A stretch of 21,329 nt of DNA from Hydrogenophaga intermedia (GCA_945869245.1 CAMBOY010000014.1:1-21329), one strand, 5' to 3'. Shown: positions 7,524 through 15,688, counted from the first letter of the stretch. Numbers and translations: made by a program. The notes: generated by a model from the sequence alone, not told the origin.

Positions 7524-8588
7524 TCAACTCCGGCAACGCACCAGCACCACCCGGTACTGGATCAGGGTGTCGCAGGCCAGCAGCGTGAACAGCAGCAGGC
7601 CTTGAAACACCCCATTGATGGATTTGGGCAAACCCAGGCGCGACTGCGCCAGCTCGCCACCGATGTAAAACATGCTCATGAGGATAGCCGAGAACACGAT
7701 GCCCACCGGATGCAGGCGGCCCACAAACGCCACAATGATGGCGGCGAAACCGTAGCCCACCGGAATGTGGGGCGTGAGCTGACCAATGGGGCCTGCCACC
7801 TCCAGCGCACCGGCCAAGCCAGCCGCAGCGCCAGAGACCAGCAGCGCGGTCCACAGCGCACGCCGCGAAGAAAAGCCCGCATAGCGGGCCGCTGCCGGCG
7901 CCAAGCCACCCACTTGCTGGGCATAGCCAGCAGCGGTGCGAAACATAAACAGCCACATCAGCAACACGCCGACCAAGGCGATGAGCACACCGATGTTGGC
8001 GCGAAACCCGTCGATCAAGCGGGGCACCATGGCCGCGCTGTCAAAGCGCATGGTCTGGGGCATGTTGAAGCCAGCGGGGTCCTTCCACGGCCCGAACACC
8101 ACGTAGTTGAGCACCTGCACCGCCACGTACACCAACATCAGGCTGACCAAAATCTCATTGGCGTTGAATCGGTCGCGCAGCACTGCCGTCAGCGCTGCCC
8201 ATGCCATGCCGCCGGCCACACCGGCCAGCAAGACCGCAGGCACCGCCAGCAGGCCCCAGCTGCTGTCCACTCCCAAGGCCACGCCGGTGGCAAAAATCGC
8301 TCCCAGCACAAACTGCCCCTCAGCGCCAATGTTCCACACATTGGATCGGAAGCACACCGCCAGCCCCAGCGCAATGATGAGCAGGGGCGTGGCCTTGACC
8401 ATCAGCTCGGACAGGGCATACACATTTTTGATGGGTTCCCAGAAAAACACCTGCAAGCCGCGCACCGGGTCTTTGCCCAAGACACTGAACAGCGCCATGC
8501 CGATCAGCACCGTGATCAGCAAGGCCAGAATGGGCGAGGCATAGCCCCAGAACCGCGAGGGTTGGGGACGCGCTTCAAGCCGCAGCAT
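7524..8588 (-). CDS. Purine-type ABC transporter permease 1 (NupP/YufP-like)
   Basis: Inner-membrane permease (354 aa) that pairs with the following permease. Starting at MLRLEARPQPSRFWG, it shows a first helix at about 17-38. The family hallmark NVWNIGAEGQFVLGAIFATG follows, then RFNANEILVSLMLVYVAVQ and VGYGFAAIIVAFVGRLHPVG. ATG at 8588 was chosen because the reading frame further upstream has no family similarity and overlaps the ATPase gene. As placed, the start overlaps the 3' end of the ATPase gene by 14 bases, the usual tight coupling in these operons. The product carries the substrate bound by the BMP lipoprotein across the inner membrane. Confidence 0.9.
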   Translation of the reverse strand: MLRLEARPQPSRFWGYASPILALLITVLIGMALFSVLGKDPVRGLQVFFWEPIKNVYALSELMVKATPLLIIALGLAVCFRSNVWNIGAEGQFVLGAIFATGVALGVDSSWGLLAVPAVLLAGVAGGMAWAALTAVLRDRFNANEILVSLMLVYVAVQVLNYVVFGPWKDPAGFNMPQTMRFDSAAMVPRLIDGFRANIGVLIALVGVLLMWLFMFRTAAGYAQQVGGLAPAAARYAGFSSRRALWTALLVSGAAAGLAGALEVAGPIGQLTPHIPVGYGFAAIIVAFVGRLHPVGIVFSAILMSMFYIGGELAQSRLGLPKSINGVFQGLLLFTLLACDTLIQYRVVLVRCRS

Positions 8589-10110
8589 GGGCCACCTCCT
8601 GTTGTGCTGCGGCGCTGTCCCACAGACCCGACATCCACTCACCGATGCGCTCGACGCTGGCGTCTGCGCGCGCCAGGCTGGGCGACAGGCGCCCTTTGGC
8701 GATCACATGCAGGCGGGCGCTGATGTCGAACAGCTCATCGAGCTCCTCGCTCACCACCAGCACCGCACAGCCGGCGTCGCGCAGTTTCAATATCTCACCG
8801 CGGATCTGCGCCGCTGCGCCCACATCCACACCCCAAGTGGGCTGGCTCACGATCAACAGCTTGGGCCGCGCTTCAATCTCGCGCCCCACAATGAACTTCT
8901 GCAAATTGCCGCCCGAGAGGCTTTTGGCCGCCGCCTCGGGCCCGTTGGCCTTGACCTTGTAACGGGCGATGATGTCGGCCGCCTGCGCCCTGAGCACACC
9001 GAGGCGAATCCAGCCACCCGGCCCCAGCGCGTCGCGCCGCGTCAGCAACAGGTTCTGCGCCAGCGACAGGGTGGGCACCGCGCCACGGCCCAGGCGCTCT
9101 TCCGGCACAAAGTGCAAGCCCAGCGCACGCCGGCGCCCAGGGCTCAGGCGCGAAGCATCCTGGCCCAGCACCCGCACGCTGCCCGCAGGCGCGCGCATGT
9201 CCTCACCCGAGAGCGCCATCAGCAACTCAGCCTGACCATTGCCCGAGACCCCGGCAATGCCCACCACCTCGCCCGTGCGCACGGTGAAGGCCACGTCGTG
9301 CAAATCGGTGCCAAACGGGTCATCGGCGCGCAGGCTCAGGGCCGAGACCTGCAGCACCGCGTCGCCCGCTTGGGACGGGCGCTGCTCCAGCGCGGGCGGC
9401 TCGGCACCGATCATACGGCGCGACAACGAAGCGTTGCTTTCTTGGCGCGGATCGCATACCCCTGTCACTTGTCCGCCGCGCAACACGGTGCAGGCGGTGC
9501 ACAGCGCACGGATTTCGTGCAGCTTGTGGCTGATGTACAAAATGGAGCAGCCCTCGGCCGCCAGCTGTTTGAGCACCACAAACAGCTTGTCCACCGCCTG
9601 TGGCGTGAGCACCGAGGTGGGCTCGTCCAGGATCAGCAGCTTTGGCTGGGTGAGCAAGGCGCGGATGATTTCGACCCGCTGCATTTCGCCCACGCTCAGG
9701 GTGTGCACCGGACGCGCCGGATCGATATCTAGGCCATAGGCTTGCGCGGTGGCGCGGATGCGTTCGGTCACCGCGGCGAGCGCGAGCGACTTGTCCAGAC
9801 CCAGCCAGACGTTCTCCGCCACGGTGAGGGTGTCGAACAAGCTGAAATGCTGAAACACCATGCTGATGCCCAGCGCCCGCGCCTCTTGGGGGTTGCGGAT
9901 CTGCACCGTCTGGCCATTAAAGGCCACGCTGCCTTCGTCGGGCTTGACCGAGCCGTAGATGATCTTCATCAGCGTGGATTTGCCGGCGCCGTTTTCACCG
10001 AGCACCGCGTGGATCTCGCCGGGCGCCACGGTGAGCGACACGCTCTGGTTGGCCACCACGCCGGGGTAGCGCTTGGTGATGCCGCTCAACTGCAGCCTAG
10101 GGGGACTCAC
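8575..10110 (-). CDS. Purine-type ABC transporter ATPase with two nucleotide-binding domains (NupO/YufO-like)
   Basis: Cytoplasmic ATPase (511 aa) that energises the BMP-dependent importer. Domain 1 has Walker A GENGAGKST (38-46), signature LSVGEMQ (138-144) and Walker B LLILDEPTS (158-166). Domain 2 has an altered Walker A, GVSGNGQAE (287-295), a full signature LSGGNLQK (398-405), and a degenerate Walker B, LLIVSQPTWG (418-427), with Ser-Gln in place of Asp-Glu. The degenerate second site is normal for this family, where one site carries most ATP hydrolysis. The GTG start at 10108-10110 overlaps the lysR stop as GTGA and has AGGAG about 9 bases upstream. The frame stays open further upstream, but that part lies inside lysR and has no ABC similarity. 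Confidence 0.92.
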   Translation of the reverse strand: MSPPRLQLSGITKRYPGVVANQSVSLTVAPGEIHAVLGENGAGKSTLMKIIYGSVKPDEGSVAFNGQTVQIRNPQEARALGISMVFQHFSLFDTLTVAENVWLGLDKSLALAAVTERIRATAQAYGLDIDPARPVHTLSVGEMQRVEIIRALLTQPKLLILDEPTSVLTPQAVDKLFVVLKQLAAEGCSILYISHKLHEIRALCTACTVLRGGQVTGVCDPRQESNASLSRRMIGAEPPALEQRPSQAGDAVLQVSALSLRADDPFGTDLHDVAFTVRTGEVVGIAGVSGNGQAELLMALSGEDMRAPAGSVRVLGQDASRLSPGRRRALGLHFVPEERLGRGAVPTLSLAQNLLLTRRDALGPGGWIRLGVLRAQAADIIARYKVKANGPEAAAKSLSGGNLQKFIVGREIEARPKLLIVSQPTWGVDVGAAAQIRGEILKLRDAGCAVLVVSEELDELFDISARLHVIAKGRLSPSLARADASVERIGEWMSGLWDSAAAQQEVAHAAA

Positions 10111-11096
10111 GGTGTGGACTCCTGTGGAGGTGGGGTGGTGGCCCGCGATTGTCGGGGTTTGCTGTCCTCGGGTTTGAGGGCCGCCGCCACGCTGCGAATC
10201 TGCTCGCGCAACCAACGCCCCGCAGCCGATGCGTGGGTGCGTTCGTGCCAGAGCTGGTAATAGCGCAACGGCGGGAACGGCACAGGCACTTGCAAAATCT
10301 GTACCGGCCACTGGTGCACAAAGCGCTCGCAGTATTGGCGTCCGGTGGTCATGACCAGCAAACTGCCGGCCACCATGGCGGGAATCAGGCCGAAATGCGG
10401 ACAGCGCGCGGTGATGTGGCGGCGCAATCCCAGTGAGGCGAGGTGCTCGTCGATCACGCCACGCGCCCCGGGATGCGTGGCGGTGGGGGCGATGTGTTCG
10501 GCCTCCAACCAGGCGTTGAGGTCCCAACCCCGACGGGCCGCCGGGTGCTGCTGCGACACCAGGGACACCACCTCGTCGGTGAACAGGTGCCCCAAATGCA
10601 AATCGCCCGGTGGCGTGAGCCAGTTGCCGATCACCAGGTCGATGTCGCCCTGGGCCAGGTGGTGGCGGTAGTCGAAACTGGCCGACAGCGGATGGATCTC
10701 GATCGGGCAATGCGGCGCCAAGCGCTTGAGCTGAGTCACCAGCTGGGGCAGAAACTGCGGGTCCAGATAGTCGCTGGCCGCCAGACTGAAGCGGTGGGTG
10801 GCGGTGGCGGGGTCAAAGCTGCGGGCATCAGAAAACAGCACCTCGGCGCTGCGCAGAATGCTGGCGGCCGGCTCGATCATGCGCAAAGCGGCCACCGTGG
10901 GCACCATTTGAGCGCCCGAACGCACCAACAAGGGGTCACCCGAGAGCTCGCGCAAGCGCTTGAGGGCCGCGCTCACCGCTGGCTGGTACATGCCCAAGCG
11001 CATCGCAGCGCGCGAGACGCTGCGCTCGGTGAGCACGGTGTGCAACACGCGTATGAGGTGAAGATCAATCTTGTCCAGCATCGGACCGTATTTCAT
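10107..11096 (-). CDS. LysR-family transcriptional regulator
   Basis: DNA-binding regulator, about 329 aa. The winged helix-turn-helix lies near the N-terminus: IDLHLIRVLHTVLTERSVSR, then AAMRLGMYQPAVSAALKRLR. An effector-binding domain follows (about 95-300: FSLAASDYLDPQFLPQLV, GDIDLVIGNW, GLIPAMVAGSLLVMTTGRQY), closest in style to the NodD/LinR-like group. Several starts are possible: ATG at 11102, 11096 (chosen) or 11081; none has a clear Shine-Dalgarno. The stop overlaps the ATPase GTG by 4 bases, making this the first gene of the importer operon. It is also divergent from xdhA across about 95 bases that hold a perfect inverted repeat. It most likely senses a purine or a breakdown product and controls importer, xdhAB and itself; this is inference from position. 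Confidence 0.9.
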   Translation of the reverse strand: MKYGPMLDKIDLHLIRVLHTVLTERSVSRAAMRLGMYQPAVSAALKRLRELSGDPLLVRSGAQMVPTVAALRMIEPAASILRSAEVLFSDARSFDPATATHRFSLAASDYLDPQFLPQLVTQLKRLAPHCPIEIHPLSASFDYRHHLAQGDIDLVIGNWLTPPGDLHLGHLFTDEVVSLVSQQHPAARRGWDLNAWLEAEHIAPTATHPGARGVIDEHLASLGLRRHITARCPHFGLIPAMVAGSLLVMTTGRQYCERFVHQWPVQILQVPVPFPPLRYYQLWHERTHASAAGRWLREQIRSVAAALKPEDSKPRQSRATTPPPQESTP

Positions 11097-11139
11097 ACCC
11101 ATGGGCACTGTGGGTGAATCGTGGGTTGGGCATCGGGGA

Positions 11140-11157
11140 CATACGAAGCGGCGTATG
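11140..11157. promoter_or_regulatory. Candidate LysR operator between lysR and xdhA
   Basis: CATACG-AAGCGG-CGTATG is a perfect 6-bp inverted repeat with a 6-base spacer, containing ATAC...GTAT half sites like those bound by LysR-type regulators (T-N11-A class, here one base longer than the classical spacing). It lies in the only gap between the divergent lysR and xdhA genes and ends where the -35 region of the proposed xdhA promoter would be, the usual position for an activating LysR site. Confidence 0.55.
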
Positions 11158-11177
11158 CGGGCGACGGCATCCGGGGC

Positions 11178-11191
11178 TATTCTGGCGCGCA
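11178..11191 (+). promoter_or_regulatory. Probable xdhA promoter -10 element with leaderless start
   Basis: TATTCT (11178-11183, 5 of 6 to TATAAT) is separated from the xdhA ATG by 7 bases, which puts the expected transcription start on or next to the A of the ATG. No Shine-Dalgarno is present. The -35 region is poor, which fits a promoter that needs an activator. Confidence 0.45.
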
Positions 11192-12840
11192 TGACACCCG
11201 ACACCCCCTCGAAAACCCTGAGATTCCTGCACCGCGGCACCACCGTCGTGCTGGGCAATGTACCACCCGACCGCACCCTGTTGGAGGTGCTGCGCGACGA
11301 CCTGGGCCTGACCGCCACCAAGGAGGGCTGCGGCGAAGGGGATTGCGGCGCGTGCACTGTGGCGCTGACCGAGCTGGTCGACGGCCAGCTGGTGCACCGC
11401 GCGATCAACAGCTGTATCCGGCTGGCGCACTCGGTCGATGGCATGGCGGTCTGGACCGCCGCTGATATTGGGGCGCAAGCGCCCAGCACTGGTACTTTTA
11501 GCAGCCTCGACCCAGCCGCCGGGCCGCCCCAAGGCGGGGTCATCCCCACGGACCTGGCGGCACCGGGTCCCTCCCCGTTGCTGGGGCAGCGATCCGCGTC
11601 TGCGGCGCAGCGTGGGGGCCATTCCCTGCATCCAGCGCAAGAAGCGATGGTGCGCTGCCACGGCAGCCAATGCGGCTTTTGCACACCGGGTTTTGTCATG
11701 AGCCTGTGGACGCTGTACCAAAACACCAGCGGCGGCCACCGTGTGGACCGGGCACAGGCGCAAGCCGCGCTGTCGGGCAATTTGTGTCGCTGCACTGGCT
11801 ACCGACCGATCATCGACGCGGCGGTGCAGATGAAAGAGGTGCCACTGCCACGCGGCTGCGACATCAACGCCACCGAGTTGGCTGTGACGCTGCAAGCCTT
11901 GGCCCCCAATGACACGGCTGCGGCCAACAGCGCCTACCTGCGCCCGCGCCGGCTCGACGCCTTGCTGCAAGCGCGCGCGGCCCACACCGACGCCCAGTTG
12001 GTGGCTGGCTGCACCGACGTGGGCCTGTGGGTGACCAAGGGGCACCAGCGTTTTGCCCGGGTCATCGACCTCAGCGCCACCGACGAACTGCGCCGGGTGG
12101 AGCGCTATCCGCACCACATCGCCATTGGCGCGGCGGTCAACTTAAGCGACGCGTTTGCGGCGCTGCTGGCCGACCGCCCGCAGTTGCGGGTGTTCGCCGA
12201 ACGTTTTGCCGGCTTGCCGGTGCGCAACAGCGGCACGCTGGGTGGCAACGTGGCCAATGGTTCGCCCATCGGCGACTCCATGCCGCTGTTGATCGCGCTG
12301 GGCGCCAGCGTGGTGCTGATGCGCTGGCAAGGCACACCGCGCCGTGGCCGCGTGGTGCACCGCGAGCTGGCCTTGGAAGACCTCTACACCGGCTACCGCC
12401 AACACGTGATGCGGCCCGACGAGGTGCTGGCCTGGATCAAGGTGCCGCTGCCCACCGCCAACGAGCGTCTGGCGGTCTACAAGGTCAGCAAGCGGCGCGA
12501 CGACGACATCTCGGCGGTGTGCCTGGCGCTGCGCTTGTCGGTGTCGGACGGTCGCATCGCCAGCGCCTCGGTGGGCGTGGGTGGTGTGGCCGCCACGCCG
12601 GTGCGCGCGCGCCAGACCGAAAGCGCCTTGCGCGGTCAGGCCTTTGACGACGCTGTCATGCAGCACGCCGGCGAAGTGCTGGCCGACGAGTTCTCGCCCA
12701 TTTCCGATATGCGCGCCAGCGCCGGCTACCGCCGCGCGCTGCTGCGCAACCTGATGCACCGCGCCGCCGCCGAATGGGGCGAACAGCCGCCACCGCGCAT
12801 CGACACCTTGAGCCTCAGCGACCTGGAGAACATGGCATGA
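11191..12840 (+). CDS. xdhA: Xanthine dehydrogenase small subunit (2Fe-2S and FAD domains)
   Basis: Electron-transfer subunit (549 aa) of cytoplasmic xanthine dehydrogenase, which oxidises hypoxanthine to xanthine to urate and passes electrons to NAD. The plant-type 2Fe-2S domain has C47, C52, C55 and C75 (GCGEGDCGACTVAL, SCIR). The second, helical 2Fe-2S domain has C161-G-F-C164 and C199-R-C201. The FAD domain (about 245-549) carries VAGCTDVGLWVTKG and NSGTLGGNVANGSPIGDS. Between the two iron-sulfur domains, residues about 94-146 are an extra Gly/Pro/Ala/Ser-rich stretch encoded by a palindromic repeat, absent from ordinary XdhA. ATG 11191 is preferred because the protein aligns from RFLHRG onward; there is no RBS. 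The stop overlaps the xdhB start as ATGA. It is divergent from lysR. Confidence 0.95.
   Translation: MTPDTPSKTLRFLHRGTTVVLGNVPPDRTLLEVLRDDLGLTATKEGCGEGDCGACTVALTELVDGQLVHRAINSCIRLAHSVDGMAVWTAADIGAQAPSTGTFSSLDPAAGPPQGGVIPTDLAAPGPSPLLGQRSASAAQRGGHSLHPAQEAMVRCHGSQCGFCTPGFVMSLWTLYQNTSGGHRVDRAQAQAALSGNLCRCTGYRPIIDAAVQMKEVPLPRGCDINATELAVTLQALAPNDTAAANSAYLRPRRLDALLQARAAHTDAQLVAGCTDVGLWVTKGHQRFARVIDLSATDELRRVERYPHHIAIGAAVNLSDAFAALLADRPQLRVFAERFAGLPVRNSGTLGGNVANGSPIGDSMPLLIALGASVVLMRWQGTPRRGRVVHRELALEDLYTGYRQHVMRPDEVLAWIKVPLPTANERLAVYKVSKRRDDDISAVCLALRLSVSDGRIASASVGVGGVAATPVRARQTESALRGQAFDDAVMQHAGEVLADEFSPISDMRASAGYRRALLRNLMHRAAAEWGEQPPPRIDTLSLSDLENMA
11515..11620 (+). repeat. GC-rich palindromic repeat inserted in frame within xdhA
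   Basis: About 106 bases with nested hairpins: CCGCC-CCAA-GGCGG (11524-11537), CCCC...GGGG (11573-11586) and CTGC-GGC-GCAG (11600-11610). Outer arms GGCCGCCCC (11522-11530) and GGGGGCC (11614-11620) are also roughly complementary. The wording resembles an intergenic repeat I recall from Comamonadaceae genomes, where a GCCGCCCCAAGGCGG-like start and a GCAGCG...GTGGGGGCC-like end recur. Here it is read through without a stop and adds about 35-50 residues between the two Fe-S domains of XdhA. No second copy was noticed in this window. Confidence 0.6.
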
Positions 12841-15146
12841 ACGGGCTGGACACTTTGCTCCAAGACAACGCCCAGCGGGTGGTGGGCCAATCGAATGTCC
12901 ACGAAAGCGCCCACGCCCAGGTGGCGGGTGCGGTGGCTTACATCGACGACCTGCCCATGCTGCAAGGCAGTCTGTGCGCCGCGCCGGTGTGCTCGCCGGT
13001 GGCGCACGGCCGGCTGCGCGGCATCGACGCCAGTGCCGCCCTGGCCCAGCCGGGTGTGCGGGCGGTCATCACCCACCGCGACATCCCGGGCGACCCAGTG
13101 CTCGCCGCCTTTGCCCACGACGAACCGGTGCTGGCCAGCGACACGGTGCAATACCGGGGCCAGGTGGTGGCGCTGGTGCTGGCCGACGACGTGATGAGCG
13201 CGCGCCGCGCCGCCCGCTTGGTGCGGCTGGACATCGAGACGCTGCCGGCGGTGCTGGACGTGCACACCGCCCACGCACAGCAGCACTATGTGCTGCCACC
13301 GGTGCATGTGCGGCGCGGCGACGCGCCGGCCGCGCTGGCGCGCGCGCCACACCGGCTGAGCGGCAGCTTTGAAGTGGGTGGACAAGAACACTTTTATCTG
13401 GAAGGCCAAATCGCCTACGCGGTGCCGCTGGAACAAGGGCAATGGCGCATTCACAGCAGCACCCAGCACCCGGGCGAGGTGCAGCACTGGGTGGCCCACG
13501 CGCTGGGGGTGCCCAACCACGCAGTGACCGTGGAATGCCGGCGCATGGGCGGCGGCTTTGGCGGCAAGGAAACGCAGGCCGGCCATGTGGCGGTGTGGGC
13601 CGCCGTGGCCGCCCACGCCACCGGCCGCCCGGTGAAGCTGCGGCTGGACCGCGACGAGGACTTTCTGATCACTGGCAAGCGCCACCCCTTCGCCTACCGC
13701 TACACCGTGGGCTTCTGCGACGACGGCCGGCTCTGCGGGCTGGACCTTGACATGCTGGCGAACTGCGGCTTCAGCGCCGACCTGTCGGGCCCGGTGGCCG
13801 ACCGCGCGGTGTTCCACAGCGACAACGCCTACTTTCTGGAAGATGTGGCGATCCACTCCTGGCGCTGCAAAACCCACACCCAAAGCCACACTGCGTTTCG
13901 CGGCTTTGGCGGCCCACAAGGGGTGATTGCGATTGAACGCATCCTGAGCGATGTGGCCCGCGCGCTGGGCAAAGACCCGCTGGCCGTGCGCCTGGCCAAC
14001 CTCTATGGCGTGGACCAGCGCCACACCACCCACTACGCCATGCGGGTGGAAGACAACATCCTGCAGCCGCTGATCACGAGCCTGGCCCACACCAGCCGCT
14101 ACCGCGAGCGGCGCGCGGCGATTGCCGCCTGGAACGCCCTCAGCCCGGTGCTCAAGCGCGGCTTGGCGCTCACACCAGTGAAGTTCGGCATCAGCTTCAC
14201 CGCCACCCTGTTCAACCAAGCCGGCGCCTTGGTGCATGTCTACACCGACGGCAGCGTGCTGGTGAACCACGGCGGCACCGAAATGGGCCAGGGCCTCAAC
14301 ACCAAGGTGGCGCAGATCGTGGCCGACGAACTCGGTGTGCCGCTGTCGCGTGTGCTGGTGAACGCGGCCGACACCAGCAAGGTACCCAACGCCAGCGCCA
14401 CCGCCGCCAGCAGCGGCACCGACCTCAACGGGCGCGCGGCCCAGTTTGCGGCGCGCAATGTGCGCGACAACCTCGCCGCCTTTGTGGCCGGGCTCGACGG
14501 CTGCGGCGCGGGCGCGGTGCGGTTTGTGGACGGGCGGGTGACCACACCCCAAGGCGAGCGGGTGTTCGACCAGGTGGTGCGCGAGGCCTATGCCAACCGC
14601 ATCCAGCTCTGGAGCGACGGCTTCTACCGCACGCCCAAGATCCACTACGACAAGGCGACACTGAGCGGGCGACCGTTTTATTACTTCGCGTATGGCGCGG
14701 CCTGTTCGGAGGTGGTGATCGACACCCTGACCGGCGAAAACAAGGTGCTGGCGGTGGACATCCTGCACGACGTGGGCCACAGCATCAACCCGGCCATCGA
14801 CATCGGCCAGATCGAAGGCGGTTTTGTGCAGGGCATGGGCTGGCTCACCACCGAAGAACTGGTGTGGGACGGCCAAGGCCAGTTGCGCACCCACGCGCCG
14901 AGCACCTACAAAATCCCGACCACCGGCGACGTACCGAAGCACTTCCGGGTCGATCTGTGGCCCGAGGCCAACCGCGAGGACAACGTGGGGGGCAGCAAGG
15001 CAGTAGGCGAGCCGCCCTTCATGCTGGCCATCAGCGTGTACGAGGCCCTGCGCGACGCGGTGGCCCAGGCCGGCGGACGGGCCGAGGCCATGAACGCGCC
15101 CGCCACCGCCGAAGAGGTGTTGCGCGCCGTGGGTGGTATGGACTGA
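12837..15146 (+). CDS. xdhB: Xanthine dehydrogenase large subunit (molybdopterin-binding)
   Basis: Catalytic subunit (769 aa) holding the molybdenum cofactor; hydroxylates hypoxanthine and xanthine. An Ald_Xan_dh N-terminal domain (about 25-145) is followed by the Mo-cofactor domain with GGQEHFYLEGQ (181-191), GGGFGGKE (238-245), AFRGFGGPQ (353-361), NHGGTEMGQG (477-486) and AVGEPPF (722-728). E245, R355 and E725 correspond to bovine E802, R880 and E1261. The first two distinguish purine hydroxylases from aldehyde oxidases, so true xanthine dehydrogenase is well supported. The ATG lies in an ATGA overlap with xdhA, implying coupled translation. The chaperone gene xdhC, often third in this operon, is absent here; the next gene is unrelated. 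A perfect hairpin (15152-15167) follows the stop but lacks a T-run. Confidence 0.96.
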   Translation: MNGLDTLLQDNAQRVVGQSNVHESAHAQVAGAVAYIDDLPMLQGSLCAAPVCSPVAHGRLRGIDASAALAQPGVRAVITHRDIPGDPVLAAFAHDEPVLASDTVQYRGQVVALVLADDVMSARRAARLVRLDIETLPAVLDVHTAHAQQHYVLPPVHVRRGDAPAALARAPHRLSGSFEVGGQEHFYLEGQIAYAVPLEQGQWRIHSSTQHPGEVQHWVAHALGVPNHAVTVECRRMGGGFGGKETQAGHVAVWAAVAAHATGRPVKLRLDRDEDFLITGKRHPFAYRYTVGFCDDGRLCGLDLDMLANCGFSADLSGPVADRAVFHSDNAYFLEDVAIHSWRCKTHTQSHTAFRGFGGPQGVIAIERILSDVARALGKDPLAVRLANLYGVDQRHTTHYAMRVEDNILQPLITSLAHTSRYRERRAAIAAWNALSPVLKRGLALTPVKFGISFTATLFNQAGALVHVYTDGSVLVNHGGTEMGQGLNTKVAQIVADELGVPLSRVLVNAADTSKVPNASATAASSGTDLNGRAAQFAARNVRDNLAAFVAGLDGCGAGAVRFVDGRVTTPQGERVFDQVVREAYANRIQLWSDGFYRTPKIHYDKATLSGRPFYYFAYGAACSEVVIDTLTGENKVLAVDILHDVGHSINPAIDIGQIEGGFVQGMGWLTTEELVWDGQGQLRTHAPSTYKIPTTGDVPKHFRVDLWPEANREDNVGGSKAVGEPPFMLAISVYEALRDAVAQAGGRAEAMNAPATAEEVLRAVGGMD

Positions 15147-15151
15147 AGGCC

Positions 15152-15167
15152 CCCTGCGCGGGCAGGG
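15152..15167. other. Short GC hairpin after xdhB
   Basis: CCCTGC-GCGG-GCAGGG is a perfect 6-bp stem with a 4-base loop, 6 bases after the xdhB stop codon. There is no T-run, so it is at best a weak or factor-dependent terminator or an mRNA 3'-end stabiliser. Confidence 0.3.
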
Positions 15168-15182
15168 CTGCGGCGCGCGCGG

Positions 15183-15196
15183 CACAATCCGCGCCA
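15183..15196 (+). promoter_or_regulatory. Probable -10 element with leaderless start for the DUF1653 gene
   Basis: CACAAT (15183-15188) is followed by 7 bases and the ATG at 15196, so transcription should begin at the start codon. No Shine-Dalgarno is present. The same hexamer and the same 7-base gap precede hyi. Confidence 0.45.
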
Positions 15197-15678
15197 TGCC
15201 CGAGCCCACCGACACCGACCTGTCCGCCCTGCCCGCCACGCCGCCCGGCCTGTACCGCCACTACAAAGGCGGCTGGTACGAGGTGATCGACACCGTGCGC
15301 TGCAGCGAAACCCTGCAGGCCCAAGTGCTGTACCGCGCGCTCTATGGCGGCTTTGGCCTGTGGGTGCGACCGGCGGCCATGTTCAACGAAAGCGGCGATT
15401 TCGCCGGGACACACCAGCGCCGCTTTGCGCCGGTCGCCGCGAGCGCGCTGCGCATCACCGATCTGGCCACCGCCGGCGCGGTGGTGACCCACCTGACGGG
15501 ACGCGCCTGGCGCGAACACGGCGCGGTGCTGAACAGCGCCTTGCGGGCGCCACCGCCCGAGCCCGACAGCTGTTGTGGGCGTGGATGCAACGGTTGTGTC
15601 TGGGAGGGGTACTACGAAGCACTTCAGTTCTGGGTGCAAGACGCTTGCGCGTGGCTCAACAACAGCCAGCGCCCCTAA
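15196..15678 (+). CDS. DUF1653 protein with C-terminal four-cysteine oxidoreductase-like motif
   Basis: Small protein (160 aa) of unknown function with two recognisable parts. Residues about 17-80 match the DUF1653 pattern: GLYRHYKGGWYEVIDTVRCS, ETL, VLYRALYGGFGLWVRP, MFNE. Residues about 119-145 carry C126-C127-x3-C131-x2-C134 followed by VWEGYYEAL, the motif of the short 'oxidoreductase-like' domain (PF09791 type), likely a metal or disulfide site. The linker (about 85-118) is Ala-rich and helical. ATG 15196 is preferred because the protein similarity begins shortly after it and a -10-like CACAAT lies 7 bases upstream; the open frame extends further up into a region without similarity. It sits 49 bases after xdhB and 9 bases before the subtilase gene, with no evident functional link to either. 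Confidence 0.8.
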   Translation: MPEPTDTDLSALPATPPGLYRHYKGGWYEVIDTVRCSETLQAQVLYRALYGGFGLWVRPAAMFNESGDFAGTHQRRFAPVAASALRITDLATAGAVVTHLTGRAWREHGAVLNSALRAPPPEPDSCCGRGCNGCVWEGYYEALQFWVQDACAWLNNSQRP

Positions 15679-15688
15679 ACTGAGGGTA
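15676..15688 (+). promoter_or_regulatory. Possible -10 element with leaderless start for the subtilase gene
   Basis: TAAACT (15676-15681, sharing the TAA stop of the preceding gene) lies 6 bases before the ATG at 15688. A GAGGG directly abuts the ATG and is too close for normal Shine-Dalgarno use. Low confidence, because co-transcription with the preceding gene is equally possible. Confidence 0.3.

Noticed and set aside
6750..8723. Plus-strand open frame of more than 650 codons across the two permease genes
   Set aside because: The translation is a Gln/His/Arg-rich shadow without membrane segments or motifs, and it covers two clear permease genes on the other strand.
8992..9000. Degenerate second Walker B (VSQPT) in the ATPase as possible inactivation
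   Set aside because: Loss of the acidic pair in the second domain is usual for NupO/YufO-type ATPases; the first site is complete.
10111..10710. N-terminal extension of about 200 residues on the importer ATPase
   Set aside because: The frame is open but lies inside lysR, contains no recognisable domain, and a GTG with AGGAG upstream at 10110 gives a normal-length ATPase.
11103..11795. N-terminal extension of the LysR frame
   Set aside because: It is antisense to xdhA and unlike any LysR N-terminus; the helix-turn-helix begins at the expected distance from ATG 11096.
12726..15239. Minus-strand open frame of more than 830 codons opposite xdhB
   Set aside because: It is produced by GC-biased codons in xdhB, which has complete cofactor and active-site motifs on the plus strand.
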